NCBI GenBank assembly: GCA_934203355.1
Contig: CAKPZC010000002.1
Location: 1-64,000, forward strand
Length of the DNA stretch: 64,000 bases
Origin: an uncultured Prevotella sp.
GTDB lineage: Bacteria; Bacteroidota; Bacteroidia; Bacteroidales; Bacteroidaceae
Direction of reading: 5' to 3'
Shown one piece after another: positions 34,453-42,845 of this stretch. The translations under genes and the position numbers were made by a program. The notes beneath the pieces are model-generated. The model ran no database searches and was not told the origin of the DNA. It saw only the letters and a program-made list of their open reading frames with translations. Each line of letters starts with the position of its first letter. Position 1 is the first letter of the stretch.

Positions 34453-34784
34453 GTTGACGAGTTGACAAAAAAGTTGACGAGTAGACGAGTTGACAAGTAG
34501 ACGAGCTGTTTGCTTTGTTGCAAAAATATATAAGCAACTTTATATAAGCATTAGTAACAGCTCGTCTACTCGTCAACTTTTTGTCAACTCATCAACTATC
34601 AGCTCGTCAACTTGTCTACTTGTCTACTCGTCAACTTATTTGTCAACTCATCAACTATCAGCTCGTCAACTTGTCTACTTGTCTACTCGTCAACTTTTTT
34701 GTCAACTCATCAACTTTTTGTCAACTCATCAACTATCAGCTCGTCAACTTGTCTACTTGTCTACTCGTCAACTTATTTGTCAAC
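34453..34784. repeat. Large composite 8-bp repeat region
   Basis: Left arm 34453-34504: GTTGACGA, GTTGACAA, then GTTGACGA, GTAGACGA, GTTGACAA, GTAGACGA and GCTGTT. Right arm 34559-34784: about 25 octamers of TTGTCAAC, TCATCAAC, TCGTCAAC, TTGTCTAC and TCGTCTAC, with heptamer TATCAGC. A block of about 60 bp (two octamers, TATCAGC, four octamers, a short T/A spacer) is itself repeated about three times. It fills the 352-base gap between the convergent ends of the C1 peptidase and the gene at 34788; nothing else is in the gap. Confidence 0.9.
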
Positions 34785-34787
34785 TTT

Positions 34788-36125
34788 TTATTCCTCCTCA
34801 AGCGCAGCCGTAAACTCGCGATGGAATGTCGAGAACAGATGTAGAATTTCTCGGCGTGCCTCCTCGTCGAGTTCCCAGATGCTTGCCTCGCCATTGCGGT
34901 CGGCAAGTATATGACGCACGCAGCGCGCTATTTTGCGTTTGTTGTTGCGTGCCTGTAGCTGGTCGCCCTGAATAGGCTTATGTGTGATATACGAGAATGC
35001 AGTAAGTCGGCGCATGAACGTCTCATAACGATTGAAGAGCAACGCCTGGCGCATCATCTTTTCCTGATCGGCATCAATGCCTTCCATATCGATAAGTCCC
35101 TCAAGATTCTCATGGCTCCAATCGTCTTCCTTTAGCCAGAACCACTGGAACACATATCGCTGTTCCATCTGCATGAGACGCTGAGCCAGACTGTCCTCGT
35201 CGACATTATCGTCCTTAGTAAACTGCTCGAAGGCAAAGCGTGCAAGCGACACACCATTCACCTCCACAGTGTCGGCTCCCTCAACATCCTCGCCAGTGAG
35301 CTGTATGCGCCAACGTGCCGACTTGTTCTTGATAAGAGCCGAATGCGCTCCCATCATAAGGTCGGCAAGCGAACCTTGAGCGTCGATTTCGTCGACCAGA
35401 GCAAGACGCTCGCGCATATCGCGCACCGAGAGACGTCCATCGTCGGTGAGCACACACATATAATTGAGTTTATTGTCGTCGAGCGAGAGCTGGAAACGGT
35501 CGTTGGTTGAGTCGCCAACAAACGAGTAGGCATAGTCTGCCACAGTATCGTGGGTTATCTCTATCTCGCCAGTCAATCGGTTGTCATCCTTGTCCATAAC
35601 CGAGAATCCCACGTATGGAATAACCAGACGCAACGTGAACGGCTGTCCACCCTTTCGTGGCGTAAGGCGCACGGTAATGCCGTCCTCGCCAAAGTCGTCC
35701 TTCTTCACCACAAAGCCATCGTCGGTCTTCGTTGCACGGTCGATTTCCACCTTACCATAGTTCCACAAGAAGTTGAACACCATCTCCTGTTCGTTCTCGC
35801 TGACCACTCTTACAAAGCGGTCGGGCGCAACGCCAAGATAAATCGCATCGGCAGGTTTCACCTCTTCGTCGTCGTCACCAAGAACGGCTATCTGTAGACG
35901 ACCTATCATTGGGTCGTCTTCCCAGTCGTCCTCGTCAGCTCCTTCGGCACGGAACACCACAAACGTCAGACGATGCTGCTCGCGGGTGCCGTCCTCACGA
36001 CAAAGGAAGTAGGATGTCTCTTCAGGTACGTAAATGGGGGTACTCAAATAAGGGCTCATGCATCGAGCCGAATATTCTACCTCTGTCCAGGCAGAGGCAT
36101 TGGAATTTGACTTATTGGTTGACAT
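34788..36125 (-). CDS. Acidic cytosolic protein of unknown function
   Basis: A 445-residue protein without signal peptide or membrane helix. It is rich in D and E, with beta-rich first half (RLQIAVLGDDDEEVKPADAIYLG, GITVRLTPRKGGQPFTLRLVIPYVGFSVMD) and a helical second half (SLAQRLMQMEQRYVFQWFWLKEDDW to the acidic C-terminus). No motif allows assignment. It is the last gene of the minus-strand run psd, pssA, DUF4834, this gene, although 71 bases separate it from DUF4834. Similar long acidic proteins occur in Bacteroidales; no name is known to me. Confidence 0.7.
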   Translation of the reverse strand: MSTNKSNSNASAWTEVEYSARCMSPYLSTPIYVPEETSYFLCREDGTREQHRLTFVVFRAEGADEDDWEDDPMIGRLQIAVLGDDDEEVKPADAIYLGVAPDRFVRVVSENEQEMVFNFLWNYGKVEIDRATKTDDGFVVKKDDFGEDGITVRLTPRKGGQPFTLRLVIPYVGFSVMDKDDNRLTGEIEITHDTVADYAYSFVGDSTNDRFQLSLDDNKLNYMCVLTDDGRLSVRDMRERLALVDEIDAQGSLADLMMGAHSALIKNKSARWRIQLTGEDVEGADTVEVNGVSLARFAFEQFTKDDNVDEDSLAQRLMQMEQRYVFQWFWLKEDDWSHENLEGLIDMEGIDADQEKMMRQALLFNRYETFMRRLTAFSYITHKPIQGDQLQARNNKRKIARCVRHILADRNGEASIWELDEEARREILHLFSTFHREFTAALEEE

Positions 36126-36196
36126 ATTAAAATTAACAATGTTATCCTTTAAATGGGTTCTTGCTAAAGTTTCGAGAAGTTAATTTTCCTAACAAA

Positions 36197-36571
36197 TTAA
36201 TTTGTTTCTTCAAAATCCACATATTCACCCTCGTCCTTGGCGAATATCTTGCGGTTAGCCTCTTGTGGCGAACGCTGGTCGTAGAGTTCTTCGTTGACGT
36301 ATGTAGCACCGCCATTGCCTCCCTGGCTTTGACCTGAATTCGACGACGAGCTGCCCGACGTGGCCGACGAGCTACCGTTTGTTGCCGAGCCATAGGTGCC
36401 CGTTCTACTATTTTGCCTTTGTTGGCCATTTCTTGCTCTGGAGCCTCCAACGAATGTGCGAGCTATGCGCTTCACACGCAGGTAGAGATAGACGACAATA
36501 CCAAAAATAAATATTGCCGTCAGAATAGCCACAAGAAATATCGATTTCAGAAAAAGTCCGAATATTGCCAT
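36197..36571 (-). CDS. DUF4834-like small membrane protein
   Basis: 124 residues: one membrane helix (LVAILTAIFIFGIVVYLYL), a basic patch (RVKRIARTFVG), a Ser/Gly/Asn-rich linker, and a C-terminal conserved end (KIFAKDEGEYVDFEETN). This resembles DUF4834 of Bacteroidales, whose gene is usually beside the phosphatidylserine genes as here. Function unknown. Confidence 0.75.
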   Translation of the reverse strand: MAIFGLFLKSIFLVAILTAIFIFGIVVYLYLRVKRIARTFVGGSRARNGQQRQNSRTGTYGSATNGSSSATSGSSSSNSGQSQGGNGGATYVNEELYDQRSPQEANRKIFAKDEGEYVDFEETN

Positions 36572-36647
36572 AACATTTTTGCTTTGGGTTTACTTAATCA
36601 GTGATTTAATTGTTCGCTGCATGTATATGGACAAACACCGTGCCACT

Positions 36648-37373
36648 TTATTTCTGCTTGCTCTTGGCAATAAGGTCGTCCATTACAGAAACGATAAAAT
36701 ACCATGCTATGATAACCCAGAAACTCTCAATCAATCCAAGCCACAGTATCATCGCAGCCGCAAAAACTATGAACGAGTAGCGCAGCTCGTTGCCCTTCCA
36801 TCCCCACTGCTTGAACTTGAGCGCAAACATGGGAATCTCCGACACCATAAGCCATGAACTGACGCACACCATGCACATCATTGCCACTACCATCCACGGC
36901 GACGACTCTATCTCCCCGGTACGCGACACAAGCAGCGAACCCCAAAACAGGGCGTTGGCAGGTGTTGGCAGTCCGATGAACGATGTTGTCTGACGTGTGT
37001 CGAGATTGAACTTGGCAAGGCGCAACGCCGAGAAAGCTGCCATAACAAAAGCAAAGTATGGCAGATAGGGAGCCACGGGCTCAAGCACCGAGGGATAGTC
37101 CATCACCTTCAATTGAGCAAACACAATGGCAGCCGGCGCAACTCCAAACGTCACGTCATCGGCAAGCGAGTCAAGTTCTTTGCCTATCGGCGAGCTCACA
37201 CCTAACAGACGGGCACTCATGCCGTCGAAGAAATCGAACACTGCTCCTATGACTATCCACAACAATGCCATCTTGGCGTCGCCGCTCAGGGCATAGACTG
37301 TGGCAACACATCCCGAGACAAGATTGCCGCAGGTTATAGTGTTGGGAATGTTGCGAGTTATGAAGTTTGCCAT
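36648..37373 (-). CDS. pssA: CDP-diacylglycerol-serine O-phosphatidyltransferase
   Basis: A 241-residue membrane enzyme making phosphatidylserine from CDP-diacylglycerol and serine. The CDP-alcohol phosphotransferase motif is complete: FDGMSARLLGVSSPIGKELDSLADDV (D-G-x2-A-R-x8-G-x3-D-x3-D). About seven or eight helices are predicted. It follows psd on the same strand; the 112-base gap between them holds degenerate repeats. Confidence 0.94.
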   Translation of the reverse strand: MANFITRNIPNTITCGNLVSGCVATVYALSGDAKMALLWIVIGAVFDFFDGMSARLLGVSSPIGKELDSLADDVTFGVAPAAIVFAQLKVMDYPSVLEPVAPYLPYFAFVMAAFSALRLAKFNLDTRQTTSFIGLPTPANALFWGSLLVSRTGEIESSPWMVVAMMCMVCVSSWLMVSEIPMFALKFKQWGWKGNELRYSFIVFAAAMILWLGLIESFWVIIAWYFIVSVMDDLIAKSKQK

Positions 37374-37380
37374 AATACAA

Positions 37381-37470
37381 CTATTTTTAAACCCTTTTTC
37401 TTAAAAAAGCTTATTCTCTTTTTTTAAGCTATTCTATTTTTAAAGGCTATTCTATTTTAGCCTTATTCTA
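37381..37470. repeat. Degenerate ~17-bp tandem repeat between psd and pssA
   Basis: Read on the minus strand, about four units of the form TAGAATA(A)GGCT(T)AAAAA with A-rich variation. It is AT-rich and non-coding; no function can be read from it. Confidence 0.5.
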
Positions 37471-37485
37471 TTTTTTAGCCTTTTT

Positions 37486-38178
37486 CTATTTAAGTTTGGC
37501 TATAACAGTCTGGTCGCCAGTAGTGGCTTGTCCCATCTTGACGCAAATCTCTGTGCCGAGCGGCAGATACACGTCAACACGCGAACCAAACTTGATAAAT
37601 CCCAGATGCTCGTCGATATAGCACTCCTCGCCCTGCTTGGCATAGGTGACAATGCGGCGCGCAACGGCTCCAGCTATTTGGCGGCATAGGATGTCGGTGC
37701 CCTCGGGTGTAGTTATCACCACATCGGCGTGCTCGTTCTCCTCGCTCGCCTTTGGCAGCCATGCCTTGTGGAAGTTGCCGTTGTGGTGAGCCACCAACTT
37801 CACCTTGCCATCAACTGGAAACCAGTTGGCATGCACATTGAAGAGGCTCATGAATATGCTCACCATGATGCGGCGCTCGTGGAAGTATGTGTCCTCGTCG
37901 ACCTCCTCAATCACTACGATGCGACCGTCGGCAGGAGCCACTACTATACGCTCTGTATCTTCTTGGGGAAAGAAACGCACTGGGCAACGGAAGAAGTTCA
38001 CCACAATGCCATATACAATACCCATGACCGCTGTGAAGCACCAAAACGGAGCCTTATTGTCGACATATCGCCACAAAAGGATGGCTATGGCGGCAATGGC
38101 TATAAAACCATACACAAGTGTGTCGGTGCCTTCACGATGGATTCGTATTTTCTTAAATTTTTTGATTCTTTTAATCAT
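37486..38178 (-). CDS. psd: Phosphatidylserine decarboxylase proenzyme (short form)
   Basis: A 230-residue decarboxylase making phosphatidylethanolamine. One or two helices at the N-terminus, then FVPVDGKV-type segments ([17 protein letters not shown]) and the self-cleavage site in [13 protein letters not shown], where Gly-Ser199 is cut to give the pyruvoyl group. The GSR form is that of the archaeal-like short Psd class. Next to pssA, the preceding step. Promoter on the minus strand at 38289-38320. Confidence 0.93.
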   Translation of the reverse strand: MIKRIKKFKKIRIHREGTDTLVYGFIAIAAIAILLWRYVDNKAPFWCFTAVMGIVYGIVVNFFRCPVRFFPQEDTERIVVAPADGRIVVIEEVDEDTYFHERRIMVSIFMSLFNVHANWFPVDGKVKLVAHHNGNFHKAWLPKASEENEHADVVITTPEGTDILCRQIAGAVARRIVTYAKQGEECYIDEHLGFIKFGSRVDVYLPLGTEICVKMGQATTGDQTVIAKLK

Positions 38179-38288
38179 TGTTGATATTGGGGGTTAGGCT
38201 GTAATTGGTTGTTGTTAACTATCGCTCATTGTGCGTCCAAACAAATAAAATGACAAAAGCCACAATGCACGGACACGGTTTATCTTTG

Positions 38289-38320
38289 CAAAGGTATCGC
38301 TTTTTTGTGAAAATGACAAA
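38289..38320 (-). promoter_or_regulatory. Bacteroidetes-type promoter for psd-pssA
   Basis: Minus strand: TTTG, 20 bases, TACCTTTG, about 110 bases before the psd start and divergent from the dnaE promoter. Confidence 0.7.
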
Positions 38321-38375
38321 TTTTTTAAAGTTTCTTTACGGCTGCGTATAATATTATTGTATATTCCTTAATTAG

Positions 38376-38407
38376 TTTGTGTGACTTTATAAGTTTTTGT
38401 AACTTTG
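38376..38407 (+). promoter_or_regulatory. Bacteroidetes-type promoter for dnaE
   Basis: TTTG, 20 bases, TAACTTTG; a perfect match to the consensus, 29 bases before the dnaE ATG. Confidence 0.75.
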
Positions 38408-38436
38408 CAACATCAAATCAAATTCAGTTTTCAACA

Positions 38437-41400
38437 ATGCAAGATTTCATACATCTACACGTACATACATACTACTCCATCCTCGACGGACAGTCGCCAG
38501 TGCAGAAGATTGTCGACAAAGCTGTGGCAAACGGCATGAAGGGAATGGCTATCACCGACCACGGCAACATGTTCGGTGTGAAGGAGCTGTATAACTACTG
38601 CAACAAGATAAACGGAAAACTGAAGGCCGACGGCAAGGAGCCGTTCAAGCCCATATTCGGATGCGAAATGTATGTTGCCCACCGACGCAAGTGCGACCGT
38701 GTGAAGGAGAAGGGCGACATGGGCGGCTACCACCTCATTGTGCTTGCCAAGAACTACAACGGCTACAAGAATCTCATAAAGCTCGTATCGCGTGCTTGGG
38801 TCGACGGCTACTACATGCGACCACGTACCGACCGCGAGGACCTTGAGAAATATCACGAGGACCTTATAGTGTGCTCGGCATGTATCGCTGGCGAGGTGCC
38901 TGCCAAGATTCTAAAGGGCGACATGGAGGGAGCACGCGAGGCTCTTGAGTGGTATAAGCGTGTGTTTGGCGACGACTACTATCTGGAGCTACAACGCCAT
39001 GAGGTGAAGGATCCCCACCAGCGTGCCAACCGCGAGACTTTCCCCCTACAGCAGCGTGCCAACAAGGAGCTGATAAAGCTTGCCAAGGAATATGGCGTGA
39101 AGCTTGTGTGCACCAACGACTGCCACTTTGTCGACCAGGACAATGCCGAAGCCCACGACCATCTGCTATGTCTTGCCACTGGCAAGGACCTCGACGACCC
39201 CAACCGTATGCTCTACTCCAAGCAGGAGTGGTTTAAGACTCGCGAGGAGATGAACGACATCTTCTCTGATGTGCCCGAGGCTCTCAGCAACACCATTGAG
39301 ATATTAAATAAGGTGGAGTTCTACTCCATCGACCACGCCCCCATCATGCCTTTCTTCCCCATCCCATCTGAATTCGGCACCGAGGAGGAAACCCGCAAAC
39401 GCATTTCGCCCGAAGAACTATTCCGCGAGTTCACCACCGACGAGAACGGCAACGAGATTATGTCGCACGAGGATGCGGAGAAGAAAATCAAGAAACTCGG
39501 AGGTCTCGACAAACTCTACCGCATTAAGTTTGAGGCCGACTATCTTGCCAAACTCGCCTACGACGGTGCCAAGGAACTCTATGGCGACCCTCTGTCTGAG
39601 GAGGTGCACGAGCGCGTGAAGTTCGAGCTCCACATTATGAAGACCATGGGTTTCCCTGGCTACTTCCTCATCGTGCAGGACTTTATCAACTCTGCTCGCA
39701 AAGAGCTTGGCGTCATGGTGGGTCCGGGTCGTGGCTCGGCTGCCGGCTCGGTGGTGGCATATTGTCTTGGCATCACCAAGATCGACCCTATCAAGTACGA
39801 CTTGCTGTTCGAACGTTTCCTCAACCCCGACCGTATATCCCTTCCTGATATCGATACCGACTTCGACGACGACGGACGCGGCAAGGTGTTGGAATGGGTG
39901 GAGGATAAATACGGCCACGACAAGGTGGCTCACATCATCACCTACGGCACCATGGCAACCAAGAACTCCATCAAGGACGTGGCTCGTGTAGAGAAGCTGC
40001 CACTCGATGTGTCGAATCGACTGTGCAAGGCTATCCCCGACAAGTTGCCCGACGGTATGAAGATGAATCTGCCCAACGCCATAAAGTGCGTGCCCGAGCT
40101 TCGCGACGCCGAGGCAAGTGCCAACCCGCTGCTTGCCAACACCATAAAATATGCCAAGATGCTTGAAGGCACTGTGCGCGGCACGGGCATTCATGCCTGT
40201 GGCACCATCATCTGTCGCGATGCCATCTCCGACTGGGTGCCGGTGTCTACAGCCGAAGATAAAAGCGACCCCGGACATAAGCTTCTTGCCACACAATACG
40301 ACGGACACGTCATCGAGGAGACGGGCCTCATCAAGATGGACTTCCTCGGACTCTCCACTCTATCGATTATGAAGGAGACGGTGGAGAACATACGTCTGAC
40401 CAAAGGCATCACTGTCGACCTCGACACCATACCCATCGACGACGAGCTTACATATAAACTCTATCAGGAGGGCCGCACCATAGGCACCTTCCAGTTTGAG
40501 TCGGCTGGCATGCAGAAGTATCTGCGCGAGCTGCGACCCACCGTCTTCGAGGACCTCATCGCCATGAACGCCCTCTATCGTCCGGGACCTATGGACTACA
40601 TACCCTCGTTCATCGCCCGTAAGAACGGCAAGGAGGAGATAAAGTACGACATCCCCTGCATGGAGAAGTACCTCAAGGACACCTACGGCATCACCGTCTA
40701 TCAGGAGCAGGTGATGCTTCTCTCGCGCCAGCTTGCCAATTTCACCCGTGGCGAGTCAGACGCATTGCGTAAGGCTATGGGTAAGAAGAAGAAGGCCATC
40801 GTCGACGCCATGAAGCCTAAGTTTATCGAGGGCGGCAAGAAGAACGGCCACGACCCAAAGGTGCTTGAGAAGATATGGGCCGACTGGGAGAAGTTTGCAT
40901 CCTACGCCTTCAACAAGTCTCACGCCACATGCTACTCATGGGTGGCCTATCAGACAGCCTATCTCAAGGCCCACTACCCTGCCGAGTTCATGGCTGGCAA
41001 CATGAGCCGATGCATCAACGACATTGGCAAGATAACCAAGCTTATGTCTGAGTGCCAGAACATGGGTATTCCATGCTTAGGACCCGACGTAAACGAGAGT
41101 CAACGCAAGTTCTCTGCCAACAAGAAGGGCGAGGTGCGATTTGGCCTCTCTGCCATCAAGGGCATGGGCGACGCGGCTGCCATCAACATCATTGACGAAC
41201 GCGAGAAGAACGGACCCTATAAGGACATCTTCGACTTCGTGCAGCGCATCAACCTCTCTGCCGTCAACCGCAAGGCTCTTGAGTCGTTGGCTCTGAGTGG
41301 AGGCTTCGACTCGTTTGGCATAAAACGCGAACAGTACTTCGGCACAAATGCCAAGGGCGACACCTTCATCGAGACTCTCCTGCGCTATGGCCAGGTCTAC

Positions 41401-42177
41401 CAGACCGAGCAGTCGTCGATGCAAAACTCCCTGTTCGGCGATATGGGCGGTGTGGAGATAACCACCCCACCCGTTCCCGAGACAGAACCATGGAGCACAA
41501 TGGAATTGCTCAAGAAGGAGCGCGACCTTGTGGGCATATATCTCTCGGCTCACCCTCTCGACGATTATGCAGTGGTGCTCAACCACATGTGCAACCTTAA
41601 ATGCTCGCAGGTGGGCAGGGAGATGGACAAGAAGGAACTCGCCAAGTTCGAGGAACTATCGTTCGGTGGCATCGTCACGGCTGTATCGTCGCGCTTCACC
41701 AAGACCAATAAGCCTTTCGGCATTGTCACCATCGAAGACTTCGATGGTTCGGGCGAACTGGCTCTCTTTGGCGAGGAGTGGACAAAATGGCAGAGTATGC
41801 TACAAGAGGAATATCCCGTCTACATCACGGCTCGCTGTCAGCAGCGATTCCGCAACAACCCGGATGCCTACGACTTGGTGATAAAGAAGATTGAGTTTCT
41901 CACCGACGTGAAGGACAAGTCGATTGACAAATTCACCATCTACATCGACTCCACCATGTTCAAAGAGGCAGCAATGACCGACCTTGAGACAATGCTGCGC
42001 AGTTGCCAGGGTCACGTGCCACTCTACTTCAACATCCACGACACCGAGCACAATACTAATATAGAGATGTATAGCCGCAACGTAACAGTAGACGTGAACA
42101 AGAAACTGCTCAGTTTCCTCGACGAGATGAACGCACAGACGGGCGAACAGCACAGCGTGCGCTATGCCATCAACTAA
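38437..42177 (+). CDS. dnaE: DNA polymerase III subunit alpha
   Basis: A 1246-residue replicative polymerase of the DnaE1 type. PHP domain from the N-terminus (FIHLHVHTYYSILDGQ, ITDHGN, FGCEMYVAH); palm with GPGRGSAAGS and catalytic aspartates in LPDIDTDFDDDGR; fingers with FNKSHATCYSWVAYQTAY; HhH and OB domain (FGGIVTAVSSRFTKTNKPFG) at the end. The start at 38437 begins right before the PHP domain; a GTG frame 20 codons upstream would overlap the promoter. It is followed by trxA. Confidence 0.96.
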   Translation: MQDFIHLHVHTYYSILDGQSPVQKIVDKAVANGMKGMAITDHGNMFGVKELYNYCNKINGKLKADGKEPFKPIFGCEMYVAHRRKCDRVKEKGDMGGYHLIVLAKNYNGYKNLIKLVSRAWVDGYYMRPRTDREDLEKYHEDLIVCSACIAGEVPAKILKGDMEGAREALEWYKRVFGDDYYLELQRHEVKDPHQRANRETFPLQQRANKELIKLAKEYGVKLVCTNDCHFVDQDNAEAHDHLLCLATGKDLDDPNRMLYSKQEWFKTREEMNDIFSDVPEALSNTIEILNKVEFYSIDHAPIMPFFPIPSEFGTEEETRKRISPEELFREFTTDENGNEIMSHEDAEKKIKKLGGLDKLYRIKFEADYLAKLAYDGAKELYGDPLSEEVHERVKFELHIMKTMGFPGYFLIVQDFINSARKELGVMVGPGRGSAAGSVVAYCLGITKIDPIKYDLLFERFLNPDRISLPDIDTDFDDDGRGKVLEWVEDKYGHDKVAHIITYGTMATKNSIKDVARVEKLPLDVSNRLCKAIPDKLPDGMKMNLPNAIKCVPELRDAEASANPLLANTIKYAKMLEGTVRGTGIHACGTIICRDAISDWVPVSTAEDKSDPGHKLLATQYDGHVIEETGLIKMDFLGLSTLSIMKETVENIRLTKGITVDLDTIPIDDELTYKLYQEGRTIGTFQFESAGMQKYLRELRPTVFEDLIAMNALYRPGPMDYIPSFIARKNGKEEIKYDIPCMEKYLKDTYGITVYQEQVMLLSRQLANFTRGESDALRKAMGKKKKAIVDAMKPKFIEGGKKNGHDPKVLEKIWADWEKFASYAFNKSHATCYSWVAYQTAYLKAHYPAEFMAGNMSRCINDIGKITKLMSECQNMGIPCLGPDVNESQRKFSANKKGEVRFGLSAIKGMGDAAAINIIDEREKNGPYKDIFDFVQRINLSAVNRKALESLALSGGFDSFGIKREQYFGTNAKGDTFIETLLRYGQVYQTEQSSMQNSLFGDMGGVEITTPPVPETEPWSTMELLKKERDLVGIYLSAHPLDDYAVVLNHMCNLKCSQVGREMDKKELAKFEELSFGGIVTAVSSRFTKTNKPFGIVTIEDFDGSGELALFGEEWTKWQSMLQEEYPVYITARCQQRFRNNPDAYDLVIKKIEFLTDVKDKSIDKFTIYIDSTMFKEAAMTDLETMLRSCQGHVPLYFNIHDTEHNTNIEMYSRNVTVDVNKKLLSFLDEMNAQTGEQHSVRYAIN

Positions 42178-42240
42178 ATAGTTTGGCACAAACTTTGATA
42201 TTATTAATTTATTAACACTAAACCCAATAAAATCAAGAAA

Positions 42241-42555
42241 ATGGAAGTAAAAATCACAACCGAGAACATTGAAGAGTACAAGAATGGCTCATTGCCATTG
42301 GTAGTTGACCTTTGGGCTACATGGTGCGGTCCTTGCCGCATGATTGCTCCTATCGTTTCTAAGCTCGCCGAGGAATACGACGGCAAGATTGTTGTAGGCA
42401 AGTGCGACGTAGAGGAGAACGACGACGTTGCTGCTGAGTATCGCGTACGCAACATTCCTACAATCCTCTTCTTCAAGGGTGGCGAACTCGTAGGCAAGCA
42501 CGTAGGTGCCATCACCGAAGGCGACCTCAAGGCTAAGTTCGACGAACTGCTGTAA
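42241..42555 (+). CDS. trxA: Thioredoxin
   Basis: A 104-residue thioredoxin with WATWCGPCRMI (Cys29, Cys32), the cis-proline in RNIPTILFFKGG and the standard length. Cytosolic, no signal. It lies 63 bases after dnaE, and ends at a strong terminator. Confidence 0.95.
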   Translation: MEVKITTENIEEYKNGSLPLVVDLWATWCGPCRMIAPIVSKLAEEYDGKIVVGKCDVEENDDVAAEYRVRNIPTILFFKGGELVGKHVGAITEGDLKAKFDELL

Positions 42556-42585
42556 TCCATCAGTCTTTACACTCCTAAAACAATA

Positions 42586-42638
42586 AGGGTGTGGCAAAAG
42601 GGCGTTATCACACAACAACCCTTTTGCTACACCTTTTT
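42586..42638 (+). terminator. Rho-independent terminator after trxA
   Basis: GGTGTGGCAAAAGGG and CCCTTTTGCTACACC pair around a short loop; six T follow. Confidence 0.85.
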
Positions 42639-42643
42639 TCTTT

Positions 42644-42772
42644 CTATTCCTTCTCCACAAACAAGTCATCCAGCGCCACTTCACTTTGACTGTAGCATAT
42701 TACTTCTGTTTTAGTATTGCATGATAGCAATGCAAAAATAGAACAAAATACTGTGAATATGATGAATAGCAC
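42644..42772 (-). CDS. Candidate small lipoprotein, possibly frameshifted at its start
   Basis: A 42-codon frame beginning with GTG at 42772: after the start, LFIIFTVFCSIFALLSC is a clean lipoprotein signal with lipobox LLSC, then NTKTEVICYSQSEVALDDL and a stop. No basic residues precede the hydrophobic run in this frame. An ATG at 42779, followed by AAAA, is one base out of frame; one more A would give MKK in front of the signal, the canonical form. So it is either a GTG-started gene, one needing slippage on the A-run, or one recently frameshifted. It lies 73 bases after the LRR gene on the same strand. Confidence 0.4.
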   Translation of the reverse strand: MLFIIFTVFCSIFALLSCNTKTEVICYSQSEVALDDLFVEKE

Positions 42773-42845
42773 TTTTCATATATTTCCTTTCGATATGTAG
42801 TTTAACGCTTTTGGGAGAAAATGTTACTTCTCCTCCTCAACTATT

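Noticed and set aside
34490..34914. Several overlapping frames rich in S, T, L and V in the octamer region
   Set aside because: They are translations of the 8-bp repeat (three units give an eight-residue period) in all frames, not genes.
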